Below are positions 11,660-24,558 of a stretch of 64,000 nucleotides of DNA, piece by piece; position 1 is the stretch's first letter; the number at the start of each line of letters is the position of its first letter. The stretch comes from Podocnemis expansa. Lineage: Eukaryota > Chordata > Testudines > Podocnemididae. The DNA is taken from the NCBI GenBank assembly GCA_007922195.1, contig ML682028.1, positions 17,914,148-17,978,147 on the forward strand. The letters run 5' to 3'. The notes under the pieces were generated by a model that saw only the letters and a program-made list of their open reading frames with translations, was not told the DNA's origin and did not search any database. Position numbers and translations under genes: made by a program.

Positions 11660-14600
11660 CACCCCACACTATGGACCCATTCAGATTAGGTCACAGCACC
11701 ACCTACGGGGCACCCTCTCTCCATGCCCCTGCAGCACAGTGTGAAAGAGACACAGCACAATCCACATTCACCTCACACCCCTGGACCGACATCCATTCAG
11801 ACCATGGCGTACACGCACACGGAGTATATTGAACAGTCACAACAAACCTCTCTCCAGACACTTATACAAGTTATCTCTGGCTGTGTTCACACCCATACCA
11901 CAACACCCTCCCCCAGCAGAACACAAAAACATGCATCATACTGCTCACAACACAACCTGCTCCAGGAACATCCCCACCCATTGTATCCACAAACTCATGC
12001 TACCCCACCATGCAGCCACTGACACAAAACAAAAACTTACATCAGACACCCAAAGATGTATGACAATGTCCACTCCCATTCTCATATATGCACACCACAA
12101 CCACTTGCCCAAAAGAGCACCCACTTTTCAACTCTAAAAGGATCCCAGTACTCCTTGCCCACAGCAGTGGGTACAATGGGGTCTCTTTTAGGGAAGGCCA
12201 GGGAGCACCATCTCCATGCGAAAGGAATGTGTCCTTAGGACCCACACCCAGCACTGACTGTGGGCTACAAAAGGAACAAACGGACTTGCAGAAGCTCTGG
12301 GTCAAATTAAATGAACCATGAGCTGCTTCAACAAAGCCCAAAGGGCAACCCCAGCACTCAGGCTCTAAAGGACGCCATCCCTACTCATCATAAAACAGCC
12401 AAATTGCTGAGACCGTGCTAATATTTTGGATGGGGCATGAGTCCAGTGGATCAGATGACATAGGACACTCGAGCGATAGCAGCCTAGCCCCCAGTACTCC
12501 AGGTTACGCCCACCTGTCCATCCACACAGCTAGGTGCAGTGTCACTGTGGGACCAGGATTTGTATCCTTGTTCTTGACCAGGTGAGAGCAGGGACAACAG
12601 TCAGTGTGAAAATCTGCATTTACCCGCCAGGCCCAGCTGGTTGCTTGTGCTGCCAATATGGCTCAGATCATCAATCTGAGCAAGTCCCTTTTTTGTGCTG
12701 TATTCACAACAACCCAATGGCACAGCAGCCTGAGGTGCCAGCACACGCGGGTAGGGGAAGTGAATCAAAACCACTCTCTCCATTCACAAAGACAGAAGGA
12801 CATCCCCAAGGATGTCCAGCATGAAGGATATCTCCAAGTGATGGGCAATGTGGCACTTTCTCACCTTCATTGCCCCTCAACATTTCTCATTTCATCATGG
12901 TTTGCCTAGTTTAGCATTAAGCTGATCTTCAGGGCAGGACTTGTTTCTGTCCTGAATTTGTGCAGCATCAAGTGCAAGACTGCCTGCTCTATGACTGGGG
13001 CTCCTAAGGCCTGTGACAATAGAAATAATCAATAGTGAGTGTCCCAAACCACGGCACCTCTCCACCACCTCCCTGAAAGATGACTCCTCAAGCAAACACA
13101 TCTCCATGTCAGGAAGCTGGTTATTCTTGCTACTGGCCTAACCTGGGTTGAGATGGTTTCCATTTTTATTTATTTAGACAATATCAGTGCTTATTTTTAA
13201 GCATTCTTTCCCATACTTATCCATTTATCCTCTTTCTGGGAGGTCATGGGGGGGAGAGGTCATGCAATGGAAGGGCAGGTTAAGTAATAGTTATCTAACA
13301 ACAGACACCAAGATTCAGGCATTAAAGCTTAATAACCGTTTGAACACCAACTGTCAACATCACATGCCAGAATAGCCAAAGGATCTCCTTCAGGGAAAGT
13401 TCTCCAGCAGCACTATTCCGACTTTGCCTGGCCATACGTTTCAATGACCCTCTCTGAAAACAGTTTGCATTGGCTGGCGCATCTTCAGGAAAATCACTAT
13501 TTACTACAACAAACTGATAAAAATCTAATCCTTCCCCACCCATCCACACAAGCCCTAGCCCCCAGCCAGACAGCTCCAGCTGACTCCAAAAATTGTTGTT
13601 CGTCTCTACCCCCATCCAATCTGACCATATTATCCTAGCAATGAGGGTTCAGAGACACACGCAGCACCCAGGAGTGTCCACCCCACAGCCCCCAAGAGAC
13701 AGAAACGTCTCCTGCCCCCTACACCCATGATATACATGCTAGGCTAGTGCAGAGACCACCGAAGAGCCAAACCCTCTGCTCCATGTCTCCCGCAGCACTT
13801 CACAGACATCATTGGGGCAGGTCCATTATCATCCATATTGCAGCAGTGCCCCTGTGGCTAGGCGCTGCCTCGTGCTCACCTTTGGCTCCTGTCCCATAAA
13901 ACCTGCAGACAAGTAAGGGAAGAAAACTGACCTGCTGTACTTCTGGCAGAGACTGTCAGGGGCAGCAGACAGTCTGCTTCGCTTCCTCACCTGAGCAATC
14001 TAGCTAGGACTTCCCCACCAGGAGCCAAGCAAGGCGTAAGATACAGACCCACCCAGCAATGACTGCTCAGCAAGCTGATGCCTCACCTATCTGCTGCCCC
14101 AAGGACCAGAGAGAGTTTGCCCTGAGGATCAAGCACAGGCTGCAGCTCAGCAGGCTAAGGGTTTCCTTACTAACCTTTCGCTTGTGCTCTGCTGGTGCTT
14201 GCCTGAAGCAGCCACAGGTGGGGTGGCTGTGGATGGGGCCCCTGGGATCTGAGTGAGGATACCGCTCCAAGCACAGCTGCCTGCTGTGACCCCTCCTGTA
14301 CAGCCCCCAGCCGCGAGGACCCATCTCCAAGGGCCCCCAGCAAGACACATTGGGAAGGCCTGCCCAAGCTGGCACCTTTGAAAAACACAGCAGGTGCCAG
14401 GCCACGCAAGGGGGGGGGGTGTTTGAAGTTCCATTCCTGGCACTGTGACAATTCTGGGCTCCCAACTACAAAGCACAGCCGGAGGGGAGGGGTGACCCTC
14501 CCTTCTTCGCACACTGTCTTTTTTCAAAGCTCTTCAGAACAAAGTACACCCTCTCCTTCTTCAAACCCACCATCTGCTGCACGGCTGAGTGCTGCACAGG

Positions 14601-17600
14601 CAGCCAAAGATGCAGCCCCACTGCCTAGGCGAGTGGGCAGGGCCCCTCTGCCTGCCCAGGCAGATGGTGTCAGGGGAAGGCTAAGCCTCTGACTTTTAAT
14701 GCCCTTAAGTGATGCAGGTCACCTGTGGTCTATCTTCCCTGACCCCAATTCTGCTAGTCACATTAATTATCCACCGTACTGAACAAACAGGCTTTCCTGG
14801 GTAATTGTTCAGGACACCACCAAAGCCTCCATGACTTCTGAACCGCACTGACCCCTGCCACCCCTGCCCTCTGCCCTCCAGCTCAAGTGGCTTTTTTGCC
14901 GTAGCTGCTCCCTACCCCCACCCCAAAAAAGCAATAAATCACATAGGAGTGACAGGACGAGGCTGGGGGGCAGGGGTGGGAACTCCCTCCCTCCATCTAG
15001 CCTCAGCCAGAACTGTTCCCCTTCCAATGCATGCTTAAGGGATCCACATGCATTTCTTATCCCTACAGTTTTACACACACAATGCTCAGCTATACAGGCT
15101 GCCTGCACTGATGTGAGCAAACACACAGCTGCAGTGTGCACAACAGGGTTTTTGCCCAGCCAGACCTCAGAAGTTGGGGGATGGAGGTGGGGGCAAAATA
15201 GTGCAAGTGGGCCGGTTCTGTATGCTTGGCTCATAAAGCAACCCAGTCAGTGCAAGAGCCAGAAAAGAAAGCAAACCAAATCTGCATTGCTGGACTGACA
15301 GTTTATGAAGATGTTGCATGATATTCAAAAAACAGGAACAAACAATGAGAGTAACAGTGTAAGTTAGAACACAAGCTACTGAGCCAGCCAGCACCACTCT
15401 CCCTGATGCGTGCATGTGCGTCTCTGGACTGCTGTGCTCCATACATTTATGTCTGTGCTGAGGAGTCGGCAATGCGCGTGGCAGATGGAGGTCTTTCTGG
15501 GTCACCCTCACCCTCCTACAATGGTTGATGCACACCAGACACGGGTTTCCCACCCCTGATGTTTTAGTCAGGTGGGCTGCAGGTGAACAGATGCCCGCCC
15601 AGATCTCAGCAGGGTGTTGCCAGCTGGCCACGACCCAAAGATCTCTGCCTGACTTAGGGCAGGAGCAGAGATGGCAAGATACAGCCAGGCTGCCAGGACA
15701 CCTCTGTGCTCCCTCAGCCACAGGCTGGGCCAGCTAGCCCACCCCCACCCATGCCCCCAGCCTGCACTGTACTCCTCTGTGCTAAGGTGACGGAGCAGAG
15801 GGGAACCCTGGCACTGACTGGAGATCAGGGATGAGAACTGCAAGCCTGCCGTAAGCCTGCAGGTGGCCAACACACCTACCAGCCTCCTCATCCCAGCAGT
15901 ACTGAGCCCTGTGGACCTTTGCCAACCCCTGTGTCAGCCCCTCCTCCTCGACTGGCAGCCTGTGCCAGTGGCTCTCTCCACAGAAATAAAATTTGCAGCT
16001 GCCTGAAAATTTGGCGGCTGCCATGGCTGGAGGTTGGGGGGCAGGGAGTGGAGCACTTCCCTGGCATGCCGCTGAAATAAGCCACTCGTGGAAAGAAACT
16101 GCCAGGAGCAGCTCCTCTTGAGGGGGTCCCCAGGCATTGTTAAAAAAAGAAGCTACTCAAAGTGGCTCGTTGGTGGCTACACACCATGGAGAGAAGCCAT
16201 TCCAGGTATCTTCTTTCCGCACCATGCCTGGAACATGGGCACGGTGGGGACCCTCCACACCCCAGCTGAGTGCCTTTCTGTGGCATTGCACAGGGTGCTA
16301 TGTGCCACTTCAAATGAGCTCTTGTGCTACTGTCAGCACACATGCTGGGGGTTGCCTACCCCTGGCCTAGCCTTTGCTTCTTCCCCTCCTCTTCAGGGGA
16401 GACTAACTGGAGTGGGGCAGGGATACCAGGGAGAGTCCAGTGGGCACATCCTGGTGTCCTTAGAGTCAGTGGAAAGGCCATGGCTGTACAGATTGGCTGC
16501 AGGAGGTCAAGGGGTTTGGGGGCAACAGGACACAGACAGAGGGGGCAAGGCCCCATTGCCCTCATTAGTGCTGTGCTGCTCACCTCCTCACTGCCAGGGA
16601 CTCTGCAAGACCCAGGGCCAGACCTGGCTGTGGCAGCATTTAATTCTACCTGCTCTTCTCCAGCTCTCCTTTTGAGGGCAAGGAGACTGAGGGGGAGAGG
16701 TACTCTCCAGCCTCCTGATGTTCCTGCAATTGGATTTTTCCCTTTTGGAAACCTCTGGCCCATGATCCCCCTGGGGGCCCAAGGCACTTGGATCCAGCAA
16801 CTCATGGGGCTGTGCAGTTCAGCTCAGACAGCAGACAGCCACTGGGAAGGATCAGTTTTCCCCAGTCATGGCCCGTTAATGGGAAATTTCACGGGTGTGG
16901 TAACCCGTGAACCCTGCTGTATGAAGTGTGCCCCACAGCCATCTGCTCCCAGGCCAGAAGTTGCTGGAGACAGCCGGAGCCCAGGTTGCTAGAGGTTTCA
17001 GCTGCACTGACCTCATTATTAAAAGCGCTTTGCAAAAGCAGATGTCACACCCTCACTGCCTGCTCTCCCAGCCCAGCAATCCTGGTCTGGGAGGTTTTCT
17101 CTCCCTGCCAGCTGGCACTGCTAGGTCATCTGAAAGTCATGCGCCTGGTCACAGGGGAATTGAAACCCCAGATCTTCCCAGTTAGTCGGCATGTGGAACA
17201 TACTCTGCCAGGGCCTTTGTCCAGCAGGTGGGCTGGTGAGGAGGCAGTGCGGGGGTGCAGGGGGAGGGGCATTAGGAAAGTGGGAGGAGCCACAGTGCCT
17301 ACAACATTGCAACCAGATGCTGGAAATACACAGTGGGGCCCTGCCCGGTAGCGGCCAAGGGCTTGGATAAGGTGGGGTCCAGTAGCACCTCTTTCATTCC
17401 CTAGGTCCAGTTCAGAGCTGGCTCCCAGAAACTTGTGCCTGCTATCCTCAGGTGCCCAAGAAAGCTCCTGAGTGGAGCTACTGCTTTCAGGCAAGCTGAG
17501 ACAGTGGTATTTAGAAAGCTTAATGTGACTCACACAGAAAGCCCACAAAGCGAATTCCCTGAAAACAGTGGCACGCGCACACCCACACCCACAGACCCAC

Positions 17601-18889
17601 CTACAGGCAGAGATATGCCCCTCATCCTCAGAATAATCAATCATCCACTGCCTCTTCTCCCACAGCAAAGAGCAGCACCTGAGGTTCAATGTAAGACCCT
17701 GCTGCTAAGTGCCTTTGTTTTAGTGACATAAATACTTAGGTACTTTCCAGCCATACCTGCCCAGGCAGCATCATCATCCCCTTTCACAGAGAGGGAACTC
17801 AGGCTTCTGTAAGATTCTGTTCTACTGCCAGCAGGTGCAGACTGTGGTTTAGTTGCAAGCACTGTTTAGAACAACGTGCGGTTCGTCGCTTTGCAAAGGG
17901 TGCTGATCAGGTGGTATCCTGGACCATGCAGTTCAGCTCTATTCAGCACTGCACCTGTTGTCAGCACAAAGCACTTCTCCAACAGCAGGCAAGAGCAGAG
18001 AGAAGAGACATGCCCAAGGCAACAGGAAGGGTCAGTAGCAGAGTGAAGGACAGAATCCAGGCCTGCACCTGGCTACAGCTGCGAAGTGGGAAGATTGTTC
18101 ACTTTCTGCTGTCCATCCACCACTTCTCTGTGCTCTGCTCTCTAAACCTATCTAGCTCAGTGGCTGTGCGCATCTTCCCCTCTGCTTTGCTACCACACAG
18201 CCACTGCCTTCCACCCCAGAGAGAACTGCTCCACACTGGAGGGAACAAACAAGAAAGGAACTGTAGAAGCAGGAGACACTATTCGCTCTGTAGCCAAGGA
18301 CAAGGACAAGCTGGAAGCTCAGGACCCAACTCCCCTGAGCTCTGGGGATGTGAAATCCCAAGCTGGCCCATTTCTGTGACACAGAAGAGAACTGAAACCA
18401 CAACTCCACATCCCTCCCCTTTCAGACATCATGGCACCTAACCCTCTCCTACTGGAATCTGGATCTCAACCCTGCAGCATGGGCCTGTCCCCGTTCATAA
18501 CAAAGGGCCAGGAAGAACCTATAGCTGCCATGCCAGGAGGGTGTGGCTGCCCGGTGCTGGGTAGGAGGCTCCTTGCCAGATGCTGTACACAACGGATGCC
18601 ATTCACATAGACCCCCTGCCCACGGCTTTCCTCTTAGGATTCAAATCCACCGGCTTGCAGCCAAGGGCCAGCACGGCACAACAGAGCAACAGCTACCTCC
18701 AGCACTGAGTTCTGCTGTCGATCTGCTACTTCTAAGCCAACGGAGCACTCGTTCTCTTAGGATTTATTAACAGCTTGACTCTCACACACTGGGTCCCTCA
18801 AAACACTGCTTGGGGGACAGACCTAGTTAGCTAGCCTGTACTTTGACACAGGCTGTCACCTATTTTTCTTTGGGACTACAGTGGCTAAT
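11660..18889. other. Non-coding sequence without recognised genes
   Basis: This stretch holds several long but featureless reading frames, for example 15167-15721 minus and 16088-16992 plus. They have no recognisable domain and no consistent exon boundaries. A G10 tract lies at 14410-14419 and MIR-like remnants lie at about 17760-18065. The text around 11700-12140 is CA-rich and low in G, probably decayed from the adjacent microsatellite. Confidence 0.5.
17760..18065 (-). repeat. MIR/CORE-like SINE remnants (one split or two copies)
   Basis: Two blocks are visible in reverse orientation. One is 'atcccctttcacagagaggg' with 'aactcaggcttctgt' near 17780-17815. The other is 'gacatgcccaaggcaac' with 'agcagagtgaaggacagaat' near 18008-18060. 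The gap between them is too long for one intact element, so this is either a split copy or two copies. Confidence 0.45.
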
Positions 18890-19270
18890 GACAGTGTATT
18901 TTGGACTCATTTAAATTCATTCTGCATGATTTAGGACCTAATCTTGGTCAAACTCCACAGCGCTTTATTAATAGCGCATTAGCAAATATTTCATGCATTG
19001 GGATGAAAAATCATCCTGTGTTATTTTATAAAGAGGGAGGAGGAGAAGGGTGGAGCAGCAGGCATGCATTGGGGGGGGGGAACCTTGGCTCCTATTCCCC
19101 AGTTCTTGCCAAGCCTCCCGCACCTCCACTTCACTGCGCCATCAAGGAAATGCAGCAGTCCTTCTGACAACTGCCACCACTCATTAATCTTGACGAGTTT
19201 TCTGCTGAATATTCTTCCACGGGCTTTCAAACCGTTCGCTAATTGCAATTAATCACTTACCGAAACAGAT
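18890..19270. promoter_or_regulatory. Candidate conserved non-coding element (AT-rich, TAAT cores)
   Basis: Two AT-rich blocks flank a G-rich spacer with a G10 tract at 19071-19080. The first has 'ctttattaatagcgcattag' and 'caaatatttcatgcattggg'. The second has 'actcattaatcttgac' and 'cgctaattgcaattaatc'. The density of homeodomain-type cores and the lack of repeat signatures resemble developmental enhancers. No conservation test was possible. Confidence 0.3.
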
Positions 19271-19769
19271 GTCAGGAACAATGGAATTTGGAAGTCTGGA
19301 GGGTTGATAAAGCTGTCAGAGGAGAGCGCCTGTGTGGTTACTGGTGCCAAGAGGCGCCTACACCACCTTCCCCGTTCCATTTGTTCAGGGGACCAGCCTG
19401 ACCCCTCTGCTGCCTGTGATAGCATCTGTCAAACTCTGCTCTGCCTCACAGCCAAGCAAAAACAAGCTGGTGTCTCAGCCCTCAAACGATCTGTGCCCTT
19501 TGAACACTGGCAGGCTAGGCAAGGTGAGGGGCTGCAGCAACCACACTATCGCCCTTTGCCCTCTCCTCCCCACGGCAACATGGGCTAGTATCCCATCAGG
19601 AAGACTGTTCTCCCTCTTCCAGGTAGCAGAGGAAACTGCTTTTGATCTAGTGCTCTGCACCCCTTGGCATGATGAGGGATCAGCCCCAGTGTGAGCACAA
19701 CAGCAAAGAATGATCCTACGGATGCTCCAATTGGAGGACAGGGCTTGGAAACTCACCAACAGCTCCTTA

Positions 19770-19900
19770 TTATTATGATCTGTATGACAGCAGAGCCCAG
19801 CAGACCTAGACACAGGGCAGGCCCCACTGTGCTAAGTGCTGTACAAAATAGAATAAAAATACATTCCCTGCCCTGAACAGATTACAAGGCTAATATATCT
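19770..19900 (+). repeat. Interspersed repeat fragment of the 'gtgctgtacaaa' type
   Basis: The blocks 'cccactgtgctaagtgctg', 'tacaaaatagaataaaaata' and 'ttccctgccctgaacagatt' match a repeat tail common in turtle and bird DNA. A related copy in opposite orientation lies at about 47540-47625. The family class is uncertain; it may be the 3' part of a MIR-like SINE. Confidence 0.55.
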
Positions 19901-20847
19901 ACCCTGACCTTTCACAGCCACTCTCAAAGCCAAGGAAAAGCTGCCTGATCTCAAATCCTTCTAGGCAACAGTTTGGCTCTTCTCTGAAATTAGAGCCAGG
20001 TCCCATACAGAACCAAATCCCTGCAAGAGTGGGGATGCCTGTAGCTAGCACTTGGAGGCACTGGAAGCCCTACCGCACTCACACCTGGCACGGCTCTGAG
20101 CACAGAACTAATGAAAAGGAGGCAGCTTTGGAAGTCTGGCTTTGTGTTCTGGCGTTCTCTCTGTGAGACATTCACAACCCACATGGCCATGCCCAGGGTA
20201 CCTCCACACCCCAGTGCCAGCCCCAATTGTGATGAACCATTCAGATGGAGTAGTTGCTGCCTCCCTTTTCCCCTCCTCCAGAAGGACTCTGAGGTGACTT
20301 TTGTAACCCCCAACGCAGAACATTGCTAGGAAAATGCTTTCCACCCCAGCAAACCCTTCTGCCACATCTGGTCTGCAGTCCCCTGGCTGCTACGCGCAGC
20401 TACAGCACCCCATCTGGCAGTGTGGTATTTCCATATTGATCACAAAATCCACAACTCCTCCCACAGGGACACCAGGTACGCAAGGCTCACATGTTCCCTT
20501 CCAGTGGGTGCCAGGTGCTGGATTAGCATCAGCAGGAATCCAGCGCTCTTCTGGAATGGCCTCTTCAATGTCATTCACCCATCACAGATGAGAGGTGCCA
20601 GACTGACAGCTCTGAAGACTTCTCTCTACCTCCACAGCAGATAAAGTCTAGGTGGCAGCAGCAGCACAGTCTCCCCCAGAGGTGCCCTCTGTCTGGAAGC
20701 ATCACCCCTGCCATTAGGGATGAGAAGGGAGATCAATGCCCAGGGTCCCGTTAATCTGCTGAGGCTGTCCCAGCAGCAAGGGACTACAATCGTTAATAGC
20801 CATGGGGTGGGTTTCAGGACCCCAAGGGGAAAAAATCCATCTGTTGG

Positions 20848-20883
20848 AAAAAAAAAAACAAAAACAAAAACAAAAACAAAAAC
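20848..20883. repeat. A-rich tract, A11 followed by (AAAAAC)n
   Basis: An A11 run with a terminal C is followed by regular AAAAAC units, read directly. It could be a plain microsatellite or the decayed tail of a retroposed sequence. No flanking element or target duplication was found to support the second option. Confidence 0.9.
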
Positions 20884-23070
20884 CAACCTTCCAGCATCTG
20901 AGTTTGAGCTCTCCTTACCCCAGGAGAATCTGCAGCGACCCCAGTGGTGCCACAGCGGCACAGAAAGTCTCTGCTGTTCAGGTTGGGGTCATAAGGCCAG
21001 AACACAACCGGTTCTGGTGAGCTGGGATGGGATGGGATGAGTGTGAGGCTTGGATTTCCATGCCCAAGTCTAATCTCATGCCTTTCGTCCAATGTTACTC
21101 ACTTTGCAGTACTAGTTCACTCTAAAAGCCAGTGTCTAAATGTACCTTACGGCCAATCAGCAGCAGAGGAAGAATTAAAAACAGGCCACTGTAAATTCTT
21201 TAAGTGGCTATATTGCATTTGCTCACAGGAGACAATGCACACACAGATGCCTGCTGGCTTACATGGCAAGCAGACAGACCTTAGAGAGACTTTATGGGGA
21301 ATTTGGAAGCAATCTCACGCTTTGCAGGATTTGATCTCTTGCTGAAATCAAGCTTCCTCCAAGCTCCCCCCATGGACCTTCAGGACCCCCCAAGCAGTTT
21401 TTCTTAGGGGCTTTCGTCATTTTGTGCCTCTCTCTCTATGTTACCATTTCAGAACAGGCAGTGAAACTTCCTGCTGGTGACAGACGCTAACCCCAAACTG
21501 CCTCCACTGCCACCTGGGCTCCCAAAGCCAAGGGTCCTTTGGGAAGCCAGCATCCAACAGACAGGGACAGGACATATTGCCAGCAAGACACCTGTAGCCC
21601 GCAGTCTGCAGACAGAATTTATGAGTGCCATTGCTGGCTGCTGCTGGACTGGCCCTGCATTCATTTGGCAAGATGAAAAGTGACTGAGCAGCGTGACAGA
21701 TCAGAGATGTCAAAGATTATCCTTACGACCACCAGGGCACAGTCCAGTAAGGAGCAAGGATTAGTAGCACCATCCAAATTTTGAAGAGGCAATGAAGGCA
21801 TGCACAGGTTTTCAAGGCAACTATACCGTGTTTCATTCTAAATCCCTTCAACCAGAGTTTTGGTCAGCAGCTTCATACTGCTGCTAGCTAGGGGTTAACA
21901 CACCATGAATTTCTCAGGTTTTTCAGAACAGCCTGATAGATCAGACACATCCCTCAGAAAAAGGTCAGAACTCATCCATTCCTACAGACCCTTTCACAAG
22001 CTTCGAAGTGCCAACTCTAGAAAGCAGCACAGGACACAGCTAACTTTGGGTGAGGGGTAACAGCTATTTCACACCATTTAGGAAAGGTAGTCAAAGGATG
22101 CAATTAGCTAACCTGAAATCTGCCCAGACCAGCTACACTCTTGCAAAATGGATCTTCAATGAGCACAAGCGATCAGAGCTTCGGGTTTTACACTGCATAA
22201 AAATGACATGTCCCCCATCAGCAGTACAGATTCCCCTGGCAAACAGACCGTAGATGATGAAAGTCCTACTGCTAGAGTGAACAGGGCCTTGGTTTGCAAC
22301 CAGTGCAGCCCAGACACATGTTAAAATAAATATTCTGCAAATCTAATGTTCCATATGTATGATTTGGTGGGGTGATGATATTTCTACTGATCACGGGAAG
22401 TGACAGCTGTGTGAAGAGCACTAGAAACAAAGACACTGCTCTCTGTGTTACACTCTTCTAGAGAAATGATAGCCTGCCATGGAGCAGCAGCATCTGGTGG
22501 CTGTGGAATGCCCATGGAAGCAGAATGCCTGTTAGTGCTCAGGAAGAGAACATTACAGTTTCTAAGGGACATATGAAGCAGGTGTTCACAAACAGCCTGT
22601 TCATAATAATTACTTTTAGATTGTTTTAAAGTATTTCAAGCAGGATCCTGCATGCAGTGGGGGAGAAAGGAAAAATAAAAATTAAGAGCTGTCAACAGGG
22701 TCCCGCCCTAGTTAAACAAGAGAGAAGGCACCTGGCTCCAGTCCCCATCCTGACATCAAGATGAGATGGCTGTTTGGGAGGCGAGCCTGGCATCGGACAG
22801 CAGACTCACACACCCAGTAACCTGGATGTCATGTTGGTTCTCCATAGCTACCATCTGCGCTGCCTCTGATTTGAGAGGTTGGGGATGAAGGAAGAGGGGC
22901 TGGCAAAGAACTCAGCTCACCCATGAATCTTGTTCATGCTTCTGGCCATTATCTTCCAGATCACCGTACTGCATTCTGTGAGTGTGCTACTCAGCGCCAC
23001 TGCTGCTGCTCACCTCTCCCTGCCACTTTACATTGGATCCCCCCCGAGACCAGGCTTCTGGACATAGTGT

Positions 23071-23195
23071 GACTAGTGGTTACAGGGGGGACTGGGAGCC
23101 AGGAAAACAGGGTTCTATTTCTATCTATGCCATGAATTCCTTCACCAAGTTTCCTAAATGCTCTGTGCCACAGTTCCTCCACTCCCACCAGACAG
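23071..23195 (+). repeat. MIR/CORE-like SINE, 5' part
   Basis: The sequence starts with a tRNA-like head, 'gtgactagtggttacagg', then 'ggactgggagccaggaaaac', 'agggttctatttctatc' and a decayed 'tgccacagttcctcc' block. This is the expected order for a plus-strand MIR-type SINE, including the tRNA-derived B-box region. Confidence 0.65.
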
Positions 23196-23995
23196 ACAGA
23201 ATAAAGCTGACCAATCTTCATATCATAACTGAGAAAGCTGGGCATGAAGAATGATAGCACAGAGCCAGATGCCTAATTTTTAAGGTGAGGCATTCACAAA
23301 GAGCAGGTATAGCCAGCAAGCACGAAATGACTCAGGTAATGTTCACTTGGGGCAACCACAGCACCTGTGTATAAAGCACAGGCTTCTTGTTATTCTGTAG
23401 CTATCTTTGAACTCCCCGCTCCACAGGGCAGGGCCCAGGGATGTTGGCTCAGATCTATGGCAGTGACATTGGGCAGGACCCACAGTTCTGAGGCCCAGAT
23501 GGCAAGAGACCAGCCAAAGAGTACCGGAAACCCCAGGCATGTTCAATATTTGCATTTAGTTTGCAAGCTTTCCCTCACCCAAAGAAACCCACGGCTGCAG
23601 CACATACGGAAGGGAGGAGTGTCAGGTTCATTTAATAATTAGTGAGCATGCAAATCCCCCTGCACAGAGAACAATAAACACCCCGATTTCAGAGAGACAA
23701 ACAGAGCTTTACATTTCCAGCAGCCTTTACTGGTGTAAAAATACATGTCCCTTATTTATTTAGCTCCTTTGAGAATCCACATCAGTCCCCAAACAGTCTT
23801 TTACTGTCAAACTACAGGAGAACCCTTTCTACCCAGAGAAGATACTGACAGCTACCCCCAGCACAATCATCTTTTATTCATGCAGATAACATAAACTGTA
23901 TTGCCTCAGAAACAAACGGATGTAACCCTTTGCTGGCTGCAACTGCCTGATCGCAGCTACAGGCTGAATAGGACAGGAGAGGCAAGAGGGCCTGG

Positions 23996-24558
23996 CAGGG
24001 CCAGTCTTAGACCTACGCAGTAGCCTAGGGCATCAACGGCCACTGGGCTGGAGCCAGCGAGCCTATTTTAAATTTCCCACTCTGCTCCACCCAGGCACAT
24101 AGTCCAGGGCAGAGCAAGGCACAAAGCTATTATGGCTGGCTCTGCTCCCCAGAAAAGGTAAGGTGGGGCACCCTAGGGACAGGATTGGGAGTAGGGGAAC
24201 TAGGAACAGACTTGGGGGGGGGTCTGAGAGGGGCAGAAGGGAGGCAGGGGTCCCTTAGCCAGACTGCAGTTCACCAGCTTGGTGCCAGCCTGTGGCTCAA
24301 CCTGAGTGGCCTGCAGGCTGTCGCTCAGCCCATGCTTCTCAGCCAGCCCATGGTCCAGCGTAGCCAAGCCCACCACTTCTCCAGGGCCAGCCAGCCCTCT
24401 GCTTATCTCAGCACACAGCTCATCCAGGTTGGGGGTTAGGGGAGGCAGGAAGAGTGGGAGTGAGGGCCCAGCACCCGGCCCATGTGATCCCAGCCACCAC
24501 TGGGAGGGCACCAAAATCACAGGTACCTAGGGTGCCAAAAAACCTTAGGCTGGCCCTG
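23996..24558. mobile_element. hAT-type non-autonomous DNA element with perfect 8-bp target duplication
   Basis: The 563-bp unit has terminal inverted repeats CAGGGCCAGTCTTAG on the left and, read in reverse, CAGGGCCAGCCTAAG on the right, matching at 13 of 15 positions. It is flanked by GGGCCTGG at both 23988-23995 and 24559-24566, a perfect 8-bp duplication. CAG-starting ends plus 8-bp duplications are the hallmark of hAT elements. The inside has no transposase-like reading frame and contains a G8 tract. It would depend on a transposase made elsewhere and is presumably inactive. Confidence 0.82.

Larger units (their letters stand above)
19900..23987. other. Non-coding sequence without recognised genes
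   Basis: No exon was recognised. The region is mainly unique, with an AAAAAC microsatellite at 20848-20883 and one MIR at 23071-23195. AT-rich patches at about 22300-22400 and 22600-22690 were noted but are too short to call. Confidence 0.5.

Noticed and set aside
11484..11669. Minus-strand frame with a Cys-Val repeat
   Set aside because: The repeat is a translation of the (AC)20 microsatellite.
15850..16372. Possible hAT element ending in 'ggttgcctacccctgg'
   Set aside because: The right end resembles a known hAT-type terminus. The only left candidate ('caggtggccaacac') matches poorly and the flanks give no 8-bp duplication.
16088..16992. Overlapping plus-strand frames of 195 and 222 residues
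   Set aside because: Two frames overlap with no domain, no conserved motif and strong proline/serine/glycine bias. This is typical of open frames in GC-rich non-coding DNA.
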